A DNA stretch of 64,000 nucleotides from Selaginella moellendorffii (taxonomy: Eukaryota; Streptophyta; Lycopodiopsida; Selaginellales; Selaginellaceae). Of this stretch, positions 45,185 through 56,642 are shown piece after piece. The notes under the pieces are model-generated. The model saw only the letters and a list, made by a program, of their open reading frames with translations. It was not told the origin of the DNA and ran no database searches. A program made the position numbers and the translations under genes. The stretch is from positions 925,839 through 989,838 of the forward strand of contig NW_003314312.1 in NCBI RefSeq assembly GCF_000143415.4, read 5' to 3'. Within the stretch, counting starts at the first letter, position 1. Every line of letters starts with the position of its first letter.

Positions 45185-47060
45185 TCAAATTATAAGCAGC
45201 CAAGAGAGTTCTTTGATATCTTCGTGCTCACGTTCCCTGTCACTGTTCACTACGTAGTGGACTCTCAGCATGCTGTACCTCGGCACTCCATGCCGCCACA
45301 GATAGTTCATCGCCGCGTCTCGCGAGACATTCCACGTCCACACGAAGGGCTCTGCGTCGAATTCCATCAGAGGCACTAGCCATCCCTCTCCTCTCATAAC
45401 TTTGATGTTTATCCGGGACAAGAAATGCTTGCAGGCGGCGAGATTCATGCGATGCAGGTCCATGTTGCCAGGCTTGAGCACTTCGTAAAACTCCAGCTCC
45501 TCTCCGGGATAAACCAGATCGCCGCGAGTCAAAGCCACTCCATTCCTTTGCAGCAAACCGGCCTGACCCGTGAGAAGTTCGATGGCTCCGGCAACGTCCG
45601 CTACCGGTTTGCCTCCTTCCGAAACGGACACAGTCCCTACAACGGAGTCATCCCTGTCCCTCACGCGGCAGTAGCTTGGCAAGTCTGCTTTGGATGGCGT
45701 AGCCGGGTAGGACTTCATGGTATCGAGCTTGAACACGCTCAACTGCAGGGAAAATGCGACTCAAATCATGCTGCACAGAGCTGACCGTCACACATACCTG
45801 ACCGTGATCACCTCCAGAGGCAATGAGACAAGCGTAGTCTTTGATCTTCGCGTGCACCAGGCTCACGCCCTGCAAATGATTCACTCAGTAATTACCGACG
45901 TTCAAGTCTGTGAGTGATACCTCGTGAGGCAGACGAGGCTCACACAGGAGTCCACTTCCGAGACTTCATGTTGAGCAGCATCGTTTGAGGCAGCATGCCT
46001 GTGGGAAACACGCAGTAAAAATGATGGTTTGATCAGTGGAATAGCATACCACCAACGATGTAGCATTCTTCCCCAGATCCAGTAGCCACGCGATGGACGT
46101 TGGCGCAGCAGGAAACTCCATGGGCGCGGACGACCATCGTTTCTGCGCAACAGCGACTATCAGTTCTTGAGCTTTCAGCAAAAAGCGTGTCTCGCTCACA
46201 GTTTTGAGATCCAACATGTACAGCTTGTTGTCGCAGCCGGAGAAAAGGTAGAGATAATTGCCGTTGATGGAAGCATCGCCATGAAAACAAAACCCCGGTG
46301 GACGCATGCCACTACAGTGAAAGAAGCCGACGAGGTGAGGTTACATGAACACACATCTTTAGGAATTATTTCGAACCTTGTACTCCCACGTTCCCACACC
46401 TTCGTTTCCAGATCAAAGGTGTAGACGTCGTCAAGCGTTCGACCGTGAAAGTCCTCGCCACTATAAGGTAGCCGAGTGACCACGCGTTCCAGCCTAGAAA
46501 GAAGATATTTTTTCTGGTAAGAAATAGCAATTACCGCACCTCCAGTCGTTGTTACATGGGGACACAAGCATCATCGCTTCAAACTCGTACACTACACAAA
46601 TAGACTAAAGAAGCCTCAAACTTTGTTTAAGTTGCTTTGCTGCCTCGCAATCTTTCGTCTGATGGAATCCGAACGAAAGCAAAGACCGTTGTTCCTCTTG
46701 CAACCTGATAGATAGTATCAGCCACTGTGAAGAAAACTAGCTCTGGCAGGAACAGGATGGAAGTAAAGTCCAAGTCCAGTTTCTCAAATTCAAAACCTTG
46801 CTGAGAAAAATCACGATATCATAAGGAAAATCACGAGACAGAGAAGTTTACCAGCGCATCGCTCAGGTATTTGTCCTCACAGCGTCCCCCGACAACATAC
46901 TTCTTTTGATCGAGCACGACAGCTCCATGCTGCAATGCAGGAAGCAAAGTCACAGTATTGAGGGCCAAATCCTGTTCAATTTACCAGACATCGAGCTTGT
47001 GGGTGAGAAGCTGTGGTATAGGTTCCCATTGGGCTGCTGCACCGCTGCCAAACCACCTTT
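45185..47060 (-). pseudogene. Kelch-repeat gene, copy B (frameshifted, inverted)
   Basis: Same exons as copy A in reverse. Kelch pieces KKYVVGGRCEDKYLSDAL, PYSGEDFHGRTLDDVY, GFCFHGDASINGNYLYLFS, then SYCRVRDRDDSVVGTVSV and WLVPLMEFDAEPFVWTWN, where this copy is open to its stop at 45185. A one-base loss near 46089 (TSIAWLLDLGKN against TSIAVATGSGDE) breaks the frame upstream. An exon reading QGFEFEKLDLDF (around 46620-46800) occurs only in this copy. Whether the last exons are still used is unclear. Confidence 0.65.
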
Positions 47061-47081
47061 TGAACTAGTAATATCCACTAG

Positions 47082-47294
47082 CTAGTGCAAGAGGCGCCAC
47101 CATAGTCGTTTAAATTGATCCAACGCAATGTCCTTAAACCCGTTATTCCAAGGGTTAGACACTTCTTCCGCAAATGGTTGCAATTCGTCTTGCTCCATGA
47201 GCCAGAAGACATTTATCGTATGTCTCATCTTGGCAAATGCTTGAATGATCAATGTCCAGGTCATCGCCGTTTGATCTTCCAGCTGCTCAAACAC
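47082..47294 (-). pseudogene. PPR-like scrap upstream of kelch B
   Basis: Minus strand reads FEQLEDQTAMTWTLIIQAFA, one PPR-type unit with T-W-T in place of S-W-N/T, with no neighbours. Position relative to kelch B parallels the PPR scrap before kelch A. Confidence 0.4.
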
Positions 47295-47738
47295 ACGCTC
47301 TATTAGATTTAAATGCGAGTGCCCTTGTAGATTCTTGGATCAGAATGGATCAAGGCAAAGCATTCCTTTCGGGCTTTTAATACCGCTATTTTCAAATGCC
47401 CAATTTAGAAAAGTATACATCATGAGTTTGAATTAGGGAAGATAACTTCATTAAAAACGATGGATTATCTTCCACGGGATTGACTTGACTAGGCTTTACA
47501 CTAGAGCAGTGAACCTTGACTTATCTAGTAAGTCAGCATTGAATGAACAATTTGTGATTATCCGCAAGTTGCCGCGTACAGAGGCAAATTGCAGGCTTTC
47601 TTGGCGGTCAAGGCTACCACGCTTGAATGGAATTGGGTAATATAAAAGAATAGCAAACTGCGCTCACATCATACTCACTTCTCTCACTCTCACACATTAC
47701 AAGCATCCACTCACAGCATCACACACATTCGCACAAAA
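47295..47738. other. 5' flank of GH3, nothing recognised
   Basis: No gene. Includes the presumed promoter and leader of GH3 (a TATA-like run TATAAAAG occurs at 47641-47648). Nothing else seen. Confidence 0.45.
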
Positions 47739-49605
47739 ATGGCCGCTTCTGCAATTGCCGAGTTCGAGGACGCGTGCAAGAATGCAGCTTCGATCCAGGA
47801 GGAGCTTCTGCTCGGCATTCTTCGCAAGAATGCATGCTGCGAGTATCTCCAGAAGTATGGCAGCCCGCTGACAGTTGCTGCATTCAAATCCCAGGTCCCA
47901 GTTATTGGCTACGATGATATTCGCAGTGACCTCGAAAGAATTGCTGGTGGAGATCGAGGGCAAATTCTTTGCCATGATCCAATCACCAGCTTCTTCACAA
48001 GGTATCGCTAGGAAGACTTGCTTTCTTGCCAGTTTTTTACACTTGCGATTATCTAACAGCTCGGGAACGTCTTCCGGAAAGAACAAGAACATCCCGGCGA
48101 CTTACGAGAACACTGTCTCTGTGGTAAAAGTCCTCGAAAGCTCTTACGCTTACAAAACAAAGTAAGTTTCCCAATCTTGTGGAAATGTGCTAAGTTGCTG
48201 GGTTGTCTGTTTTGAAGCTACTTTGATCTTGGCAAAGGACGTTCCGTGAGCCTGCTCTATTTCAAGGATCTACATGCAACCAAATCGGGTCTTGTATTTG
48301 GGCCGGTCACGGCCCATGGGATCCGAAGCACGAGATTCAGGCAGGTCTGGAGGTCCTCACGTACCACCCCGTATGAGGTTCTCGTCGCCGCAAGTGATTT
48401 TCGCGAGCTAACGTACTGCCACTTGCTGTGCGCGCTGCTCCAACGCCACGAGGTGGAGCAAGTCGAGTGTATGTACGCATACAGTATCTGTGAGGCTCTC
48501 CGGCTGTTCCAGAACGAGTACTGGGAAGAGCTTTGCAACGACATAAGAACCGCCAGCCTGAGCAAAACAAAAGTCATGGATCCAAAGCTGAGGAAAGCGT
48601 TTGAAAGAGCTGGAGTTTTTCGCAGCAAATGTGGCAACGCAATGGAAGCCGACAAAATCTTCAAGATCTGCAGCAACGAATCGTGGTCTGGAATTCTTCC
48701 GCTGTTGTTCCCCAAAGCGAAGCTCGTGTCAGCGGTGGTAACGGGCGCGATGACACACTACGTTCCGACGTTAAGCTTCTATGCCGGGGATCAGCTTCCT
48801 ATCGTTGGGCAGGGTTTCTTCTCGTCCGAGGGAGGCATCGGGATCAACATCGATCCTCTTTCTCCTCCAGAGGACGTCATCTATACTGTCACACCCCGAT
48901 CTCTTTACTACGAGTTTCTTCCACTTGGTGCTACTGAAGCTCTAAGCATGCATGAAGTGGTTATTGGGGAGCTGTATGAGATTCTCGTGACGAACTTTGC
49001 AGGTAGACGACAATTTGGTTCTTTTCTTTATCTCTAACAACAATCTTTCATGAAAATGTATAGGTCTTTACCGCTGCCGGATGGGCGACGTTGTGCAAAT
49101 AACAAGCTTTTTCCATGGCGCTCCTCAGATGGCTTACCATCACCGCAAGAACGCAGTGATGTGCATAAACAACGAGACCGTGGACGAGCAAATGCTACAA
49201 AACGTGGTGAACAAGGTCTCAAAGGATGCCGGAGTTGAAGTGTTGGACTTCATGATCTATGGCGATCCAGCTGCCGTTCCTCCTTCCTACACGATCTTCT
49301 GGGAGCTCGGGAATGCCAAAGACTACTCCAAAACTCAAGTCTTGGAGCAGTGCTGTGCCAACGTACTTAAGTCTTTCAATCCAGAGCATACGAGAAAAGG
49401 CACGGACGGGCTGATCGATTCGTTCGAGCTGGTGATTGTCAAGAAAGGAACGTTTGAGAGGCTGATGGAGGAGGCTGTCAAGAACGGCGCGTCTCCAGCT
49501 CAGTACAAGACCCCTCGCTGCGTCGCGTCCTCGAGAATATTGGAAGCTCTCAACTCTGGACGCGTTCACAGCTACAAGAGCTCTGCAATGTCGAAAGTCA
49601 ACTAG
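47739..49605 (+). CDS. GH3: GH3 acyl-acid amido synthetase
   Basis: Four exons with short introns (near 48000-48058, 48160-48215, 49003-49063). ATG at 47739 (MAASAIAEFEDACKN). Adenylate-forming motifs: SSGTSSGKNK (motif 1), GFFSSEGGIGIN (motif 2) and GLYRCRMGDVV (motif 3). Ends SSAMSKVN at 49605. Known role: conjugates auxin or jasmonate to amino acids in the cytosol; which hormone cannot be decided here. A C-terminal pseudogene lies at 44660-44980. A Copia element inserted 315 bp beyond the stop. Confidence 0.92.
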
Positions 49606-49919
49606 GATAAATTAATCTACATTTATCTACATGTTTGACCGTGAGTTCGGCATTATTCTAACTAAATCTCCATTCTTCGTCTTTGACTGTGCCTGATTTA
49701 AGCAGCGATCAAACTTGGCTGCAAGACTCACTAAACTTAGACTCATGACTTGAAGAACTAGAAAAAAGCCCAGTGATCAGGATCTCTAAATTCTTCCAGC
49801 GCATCACTTTGGATCATGAGAGGAGCCTGGTTCGTGCATCCTGTCCTTTTATTTTTCAAATCACCCGACCGGTAAATGCTGCAAGATCTTATCAACGTGA
49901 AAATTTCTCTAAGTGAAGA

Positions 49920-50103
49920 TGTTATGAAATGGGGACACCCAGCCTTGTGAGCGCAGCAGCGCTCCATGCTGGGTCCACCTTTATTGCGGAAGACGGATCA
50001 AGAACAGAATGTGTCGGGCGTGATCACCTACAGAACCCAAACAGATGTGTCCCTTCTGCTGACGTGGCATCCCAGCTTGAGATTGCGGCTTAAGTCCTCA
50101 ACA
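49920..50103 (-). repeat. 3' LTR of Copia element
   Basis: 184 bp, TG...CA ended, near-identical to the other LTR. A purine-rich tract GAGTGGGAG (minus) lies directly inside, fitting a polypurine tract. Confidence 0.92.
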
Positions 50104-53100
50104 CTCCCACTCGAGCTAAGCTGGGATCAGCCTCGAGCAACTGCACACCAAGAGCTTGGACATGCTTGGAGAATGCAGCTAGGGGCAGAGCTTTTGTGAA
50201 AACATCTGCCACCTGATCTCCCGTCGCACAATACACTAGCTCCATTGTCTCCATGGCAACCTGCTCACGAATAAAATGAAACTGTACCTGTATGTGCTTG
50301 GTACGTCCGTGATACTTCGGGTTCTTCGTCAAGGCAATTGCTCCCTGATTATCACAGAAGATAATTGTTGGAGTCTTCTGTGGATAATATACTCCACTCA
50401 ATAGTTGCCTCAGCCAAACACACTCTTTGGCTGCTAAGGTAGTGGCCATGTACTCAGCTTCGGTGCTTGATAGTGCAATTGTTGGCTGCCTTTTACTGCA
50501 CCAAGTAACTGCTCCACTACCAAGGCTGAACATATAGCCTGAAGTGGACTTCCTCTTGTCAACTTCACCAGCCCAATCAGCATCTGAGTATCCAACGAGC
50601 TGAATACCCCTAGGCTGCTGCTTGTAAACAAGACCATAGTTGGCAGTCCCCTTCAAGTATCTGAAAATCCGCTTTACTGCTAACCAGTGCTGGTAGCCAG
50701 GATTTTCCAAGTGCTGTGAAACTGCTCCCACTGCATAGGCTATGTCTGGCCTCGTACACACCATCAGGTACACTAAGCTTCCCACCATCTGCCTATATGG
50801 GATCCGCTTCATATGTTCCTGTTCAGCTGGTGTTGTCGGTGACATATCCTGTGAGAGTTTTAGACCAACCTCCATAGGTGTGGTTGCTGGGTTCAGCTCA
50901 CTGAGTTGAAACCTCTGAAGCACGTCCAGAATGTACTTCTTCTGAGACATCTGAATCACTCCCTTCCTCCTGTCTCGGAAGATCTGAATGCCAAGGCAGT
51001 AGTGAAGAGGTCCCATGTCAACCATCTTGAATCGGCACCCCAAATCCAGCTTCAACTGCTTCATGGTAGCACCTTCACTTGAGAAAAGGATGCAGTCATC
51101 CACATAGAGAGCTATCATGGCTCAAAATTCTCCCACTCGCTTCAAGTACACGTTACTGTCAGCTGAAATCTTGGAGAACCCCAAACCCAAGAGATAAGCA
51201 TCCATTTTCTCGTACCAGGCCCTGGGTGCTTGTTTAAGGCCATACAAAGCCTTCTTCAACCGGCACACTAAATGTTCCTTCCCTGGAACAACAAAGCCCT
51301 CTGGTTGCGAGATAAAGACCTCCTCATGTAGATCTCCATTCAGAAAAGCTGTGGTGACGTCCATCTACTCGACTTCCAAGTTTTCTTGAGCAGCAATGTT
51401 CAGCAACATCCTGATCGATGCATGTTTCACCACTGGTGAAAATGTTTCTGCAAAGTCCACTCCTTCTACTTGAGAAAATCCTCGAGCTACAAATCTGGCC
51501 TTGTAACGATCAATAGAGCCATCTGGCTTATACTTGATCCGGAACAGCCACTTTGTACTCACGATTCTTCTACCTGTAGGAAGCTCCACCAAGTCCCACG
51601 TTTCATTTTCCATCAGAGATTGATACTCTAGGAAAATTGCATGCTGCCACTCTGCTGCATTTGGACCAGCCAAGGCTTCTTGCAGGGTCTTGGGTACTGT
51701 GGCTTCTGCTTGGTGAAAGAGTGCTAGAAAGTCGAGTTCCATGTCCTCAGAAGGAACTTCCTCCTGCTGCTGGGACGGTGAGCTTGCAGCATAATAAAAT
51801 GCTGCTGAGGTTACTGGAGGTGGCTCAGATGCACTGCGATCACGAGCTGCTCTGGCTTCAACTCTAGAAGCCTCAAGAGCCTGCTTTAATGCCACATCCT
51901 CTCTGTACTGCTGTCCTTGTTCAATCAAGACACGAACACGACTGGATCTACAAGTTGCTGCTACTTCCTGCTGCTGGCTGCTTTCCTGCTGCTGGCTGCT
52001 CTCACTAGAGCTGCCTTCCTCGAAATTGAGAGAAGGTGAGAGATCTGAGACACTCCTTGGAAGAGTTCGGCCTGCCCTGGGAGGAACTTGAGCCATGACT
52101 CCACCTCCACCTGTAGCTGCTCCGCCTGAGTGTGCACGCTGCCGTCGAGAGGCATCTTCCTCCTCGCTGTCGCTATCCTCAATTAGGGTTTGCTTACCAC
52201 TAATGAGTAACGGCATCTGCTGCGAGGTGGTTGCTAGCTGGTTCTTGGTGTTGTACATCTTAGACTCGTCGAAGATGACATTCCTGCTCGTGATCACCTT
52301 CCTGGTGTTCAGGTTGAAGAGCTTGTAACCCTTCATCTTGCTTGCATAGCCAAGGAGAATGCACTTCTCACTTCTACTGTCCAGCTTCTTGGGCTCGTCC
52401 TTGAGTGCATAAGCTACACACCCAAAGATCCTGAGATGGCTCACGTCTGGTGCCTTCCCATACCACACCTCATAAGGTGTTCGTCCCTTGACAGCAGAAG
52501 TAATCAGCCTATTCCTCAAGTAGGCTGCTGTCTTCACAGCATCACACCAAAAGAAATTTGGCATGCCTGCATCTTGCAAGAGCGCTCGTGCCATCTCCAC
52601 AAGAGTTCGGTTCATCCTCTCAGCCACGCCATTTTGCTCAGGAGTTGAAGGCACTGAAAGTTGCCGCTTAATTCCAGCTTGCTCACAGAACTCCTTAAAG
52701 GCGTTAGAGGTGAACTCTCCACCACCATCACTTCTCAGCATCTTGATTTTTCTGCTTATCTCAAGCTCCGCTTGCAGCTTGTAGACCTTGAAAGCTTCAA
52801 AGGCCTCTGACTTGTGCAGCAAAAACTTCACTGCTACCATCCTTGAAAAATCGTCAATGAATGTGACAAAGTATTTCTTCTTTGTCCTTGACATGGTCTG
52901 CATTGGGCCACATAGATCAGAGTGTACCAGCTCCAGGACATCCTTCCCTCTTTCACTTACACCTGAGCGAAATGGAAGGCGATGCTGCTTACTGAGGACA
53001 CAAGGCTCACAAAATCCAGCTGATGATGGAGCAATGTTCAGTCCTTGGACAAGTTGTCCTCTTGCTAGCTGCTGTACTCTCTTGATGGAAGAGTGGCCTA

Positions 53101-53539
53101 ATCTCCTGTGCCAAGTGTCTAGTGTAGCTGGTTTGTCTTCCACGCTGCTACTGAGCATTAACCTCTCAGGATACACCACTTCAGCATTCAGGCAATAGAG
53201 CCCTGCATGTCGGCGTCCCGATGCTAGCTCATAGCCTTCTCATGAGATGGTGCACCTTTTCTCGTTAAAGTCAATCTTGCAGCCTGTGTCTGCTATCTTC
53301 CCCACTGAGAAAAGAGTCTTCTTGACACCAGGCACATAGTAGACATTGCTCACGTCCACTTTCTGACCATTGGCAAGTTTCACCTTGATTGTCCCAACTC
53401 CTTGCACACTGTGCGAGTAATCGTCACCAAGGTAAATCCTCTTGTCGTCTGGAACTGGTCTCAGCTTGCCAAACAGCTCTTTGATGTATGTCATGTGCCT
53501 GTTTGCTCCTGAGTCCACCCAGATTACTTCTACTGTCAA
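50090..53539 (-). pseudogene. Copia protease, integrase, reverse transcriptase and RNase H, interrupted
   Basis: Minus strand. Protease-like start VDSGANRHMTY near 53510; the zinc-binding pre-integrase H and C residues in TWHRRLGHSS and CEPCVLSKQHRL; integrase core LVHSDLCGPM, LRSDGGGEF and EQNGVAERMNRTL; reverse transcriptase LYVDDCILFS; RNase H SDADWAGEVDKRKSTSGYMF, ending near 50090. In-frame stops: TGA near 53237, TAG near 51362 and TGA near 51119. All fit C-to-T or G-to-A changes. Confidence 0.9.
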
Positions 53540-55250
53540 GGGACGAACACCTTATGAGGTGTGGTATGGGAAGGCACCAGACGTGAGCCATCTCAGGATC
53601 TTTGGGTGTGTAGCTTATGCACTCAAGGACGAGCCCAAGAAGCTGGACAGTAGAAGTGAGAAGTGCATTCTCCTTGGCTATGCAAGCAAGATGAAGGGTT
53701 ACAAGCTCTTCAACCTGAACACCAGGAAGGTGATCACGAGCAGGAATGTCATCTTCGACGAGTCTAAGATGTACAACACCAAGAACCAGCTAGCAACCAC
53801 CTCGCAGCAGATGCCGTTACTCATTAGTGGTAAGCAAACCCTAATTGAGGATAGCGACAGCGAGGAGGAAGATGCCTCTCGACGGCAGCGTGCACACTCA
53901 GGCGGAGCAGCTACAGGTGGAGGTGGAGTCATGGCTCAAGTTCCTCCCAGGGCAGGCCGAACTCTTCCAAGGAGTGTCTCAGATCTCTCACCTTCTCTCA
54001 ATTTCGAGGAAGGCAGCTCTAGTGAGAGCAGCCAGCAGCAGGAAGTAGCAGCACCTTGTAGATCCAGTCGTGTTCGTGTCTTGATTGAACAAGGACAGCA
54101 GTATAGAGAGGATGTGGCATTAAAGCAGGCTCTTGAGGCTTCTAGAGTTGAAGCCAGAGCAGCTCGTGATCGCAGTGCATCTGAGCCACCTCCAGTAACC
54201 TCAGCAGCATTTTATTATGCTGCAAGCTCACCGTCCCAGCAGCAGAAGGAAGTTCCTTTTGAGGACATGGAACTCGACTTTCTAGCACTCTTTCACCAAG
54301 CAGAAGCCACAGTACCCAAGACCCTGCAAGAAGCCTTGGCTGGTCCAAATGCAGCAGAGTGGCAGCATGCAATTTTCCTAGAGTATCAATCTCTGATGGA
54401 AAATGAAACGTGGGACTTGGTGGAGCTTCCTACAGGTAGAAGAATCGTGAGTACAAAGTGGCTGTTCCGGATCAAGTATAAGCCAGATGGCTCTATTGAT
54501 CGTTACAAGGCCAGATTTGTAGCTCGAGGATTTTCTCAAGTAGAAGGAGTGGACTTTGCAGAAACATTTTCACCAGTGGTGAAACATGCATCAATCAGGA
54601 TGTTGCTGAACATTGCTGCTCAAGAAAACTTGGAAGTCGAGTAGATGGACGTCACCACAGCTTTTCTGAATGGAGATCTACATGAGGAGGTCTTTATCTC
54701 GCAACCAGAGGGCTTTGTTGTTCCAGGGAAGGAACATTTAGTGTGCCGGTTGAAGAAGGCTTTATATGGCCTTAAACAAGCACCCAGGGCCTGGTACGAG
54801 AAAATGGATGCTTATCTCTTGGGTTTGGGGTTCTCCAAGATTTCAGCTGACAGTAACGTGTACTTGAAGCGAGTGGGAGAATTTTGAGCCATGATAGCTC
54901 TCTATGTGGATGACTGCATCCTTTTCTCAAGTGAAGGTGCTACCATGAAGCAGTTGAAGCTGGATTTGGGGTGCCGATTCAAGATGGTTGACATGGGACC
55001 TCTTCACTACTGCCTTGGCATTCAGATCTTCCGAGACAGGAGGAAGGGAGTGATTCAGATGTCTCAGAAGAAGTACATTCTGGACGTGCTTTAGAGGTTT
55101 CAACTCAGTGAGCTGAACCCAGCAACCACACCTATGGAGGAACATATGAAGCGGATACCATATAGGCAGATGGTGGGAAGCTTAGTGTACCTGATGGTGT
55201 GTACGAGGCCAGACATAGCCTATGCAGTGGGAGCAGTTTCACAGCACTCT
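53536..55250 (+). repeat. Inverted duplicate of part of Copia pol inside the element
   Basis: Plus strand carries a second copy of integrase-end to RT: RTPYEVWYGKAPDVSHLR, FRIKYKPDGSIDRYKARF, LYVDDCILFS, to YAVGAVSQH. It mirrors minus-strand 50710-52500. It shares two of the same stops (LEVE-stop-MDVTTAF and VGEF-stop-AMIALYV) and adds its own (DVL-stop-RFQ near 55092). It lacks 17 residues after TTPME. So it was copied from an already damaged version of this element. Confidence 0.9.
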
Positions 55251-55261
55251 GATACCCCTAG

Positions 55262-55482
55262 TTTTGTCACCTGCTGATCCTCTAACGAAGCCATGAACAG
55301 ACTGCCATGCTCGTCATCTGAATCAGCAAGTGACAAAACATGGTCTGTTGAAAGCAGAAGTAATCTCTGATGTATGTCATGTGCCTGCAGATTACTTTTG
55401 CTTTCAACAGACCATGTTTTGTCACCTGCTGATCCTCTAACGAAGCCATGAATAGACTGCCATGCTCGTCATCTGAATCAGC
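55262..55482. repeat. Scrambled patch of small direct and inverted repeats in Copia
   Basis: A 62-66-bp segment (GTTTTGTCACCTGCTGATCC onward) occurs twice in the same orientation (about 55262-55327 and 55421-55482). Between them lies a foldback: TTGAAAGCAGAAGTAATCTC near 55350 and GATTACTTTTGCTTTCAA near 55390, with a 25-bp centre reading GATGTATGTCATGTGCC (inverted remnant of RHMTYI). Several switches of template are needed to make it. Confidence 0.8.
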
Positions 55483-56325
55483 TGCTGCAAAGTTAGCCAC
55501 TTGCTTGCCTTTGTCTCGCTTTCTAGCTTCCTTGGCTTTCTTTGCTTCTTCATTGGTGCAGTCTCTTGCCCAATGACCAGGTTTCTTGCAAATGTTGCAA
55601 AGGCCGTCGTTTTTCTTCTTCTTCTTCTTGGACTTGCTCCCACTGGTTCCATCAGTCCCTGGAGAATTCACTGGGCCCAACCTGTCCCACACTGTTGCAG
55701 ATCGCTTGCCCTTTGAAGATTGACCAGCAAATAGCGCTTGATCTTGAGATCCAACTCCCTCATTGGTCTCCATCAAGTTCTCTGCTGACTTCAACTGAAG
55801 GACTATTTCGTCAAATTTCTTTGATGAGTGAGTAGTCGCTGTTGTCAGAAGATACTTCGCCACGCCTTTGATGACAACCGACTTGAGCTTCGGTTCACTC
55901 ACTGGTGTCTTCGTGATGCGTGCGATCTGGCTTGCTACCTTCCTCAACCTTCCAACAAAGGCTTGAATGGACTCACCTTCATGCTGTCTTACAGAACCGA
56001 GTTCTGTCTCTAAGTCCAGCAATGTGGTCTCATTCTCCTTTCCGAGGGTTGCTTTCAGGTTTTCCCAGTTCTCGTGCGCAGTCTTCGTGATGTCGAGATG
56101 GCAACTGAACACCTTGCCCAGGCCTCTGCCTAGAATGCCCAAGGCCTTGATGTTCTTTCCATCCTACTCTTTGCGGTCAGCCTTGTCCGTTGTGGGAGGG
56201 CGCGTCCAGGAACCGTCGACCACTGGCCACAGCTCCTTCTGCATAAAGTAGTACTCGAGTTGCTCCTGCCATCCACTGAAATCCTTGCCATCAAAGATCT
56301 CTATGGCGTCGCGCACACTCCCCAT
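55420..56325 (-). pseudogene. Copia gag, interrupted
   Basis: Minus-strand gag from MGSVRDAIEIFDGKDFSGW near 56325, through GESIQAFVGRLRKVASQIA, to a zinc knuckle CNICKKPGHWARDC around 55590. An in-frame TAG near 56167 (KADRKE-stop-DGKN) interrupts it. At about 55420 the coding enters the scrambled patch. Confidence 0.85.
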
Positions 56326-56347
56326 CTTCAGGATCGTTCTTCACACG

Positions 56348-56360
56348 GGCTCTGATACCA
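56348..56360 (-). other. Copia primer binding site, initiator tRNA-Met type
   Basis: Minus strand TGGTATCAGAGCC begins immediately inside the 5' LTR. This is the standard plant initiator-Met primer site. Confidence 0.9.
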
Positions 56361-56544
56361 TGTTATGAAATGGGGACACCCAGCCTTGTGAGCGCAGCAG
56401 CGCTCCATGCTGGGTCCACCTTTATTGCGGAAGACGGATCAAGAACAGAATGTGTCGGGCGTGATCACCTACAGAACCTAAACGGATGTGTCCCTTCTGC
56501 TGACGTGGCATCCCAGCTTGAGATTGCGGCTTAAGTCCTCAACA
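56361..56544 (-). repeat. 5' LTR of Copia element
   Basis: 184 bp, two differences from the 3' LTR seen by eye (C/T and A/G near the CCTACAGAACC(C/T)AAAC(A/G)G stretch). Confidence 0.92.
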
Positions 56545-56642
56545 GAAGAAACACCATACTGAGTCATGCATATACTGTAGTGGTTAAAAGCTCTACATAA
56601 AAGAATGGCCTTTTTGACACGACACGAAAGATCTCAGCTAGT

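Larger units (their letters stand above)
49920..56544 (-). mobile_element. Copia (Ty1) LTR retrotransposon, rearranged inside
   Basis: Read on the minus strand. The 184-bp LTRs (49920-50103 and 56361-56544) begin TGTTATGAAATG, end CTCAACA and differ at about two sites. They are flanked by the direct target duplication GAAGA (49915-49919 and 56545-56549). Gene order (minus): gag, a scrambled patch, an inverted pol piece, then protease, integrase, reverse transcriptase and RNase H. Integrase before reverse transcriptase marks Copia. Coding is interrupted by stops in gag and pol, so the copy is not autonomous. It lies between GH3 and an F-box gene. Confidence 0.95.

Noticed and set aside
51362-53237. 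RNA editing as a cure for the Copia stop codons
   Set aside because: Editing of this sort is known for organelle RNAs in this lineage, not nuclear transcripts. Deamination damage is simpler.
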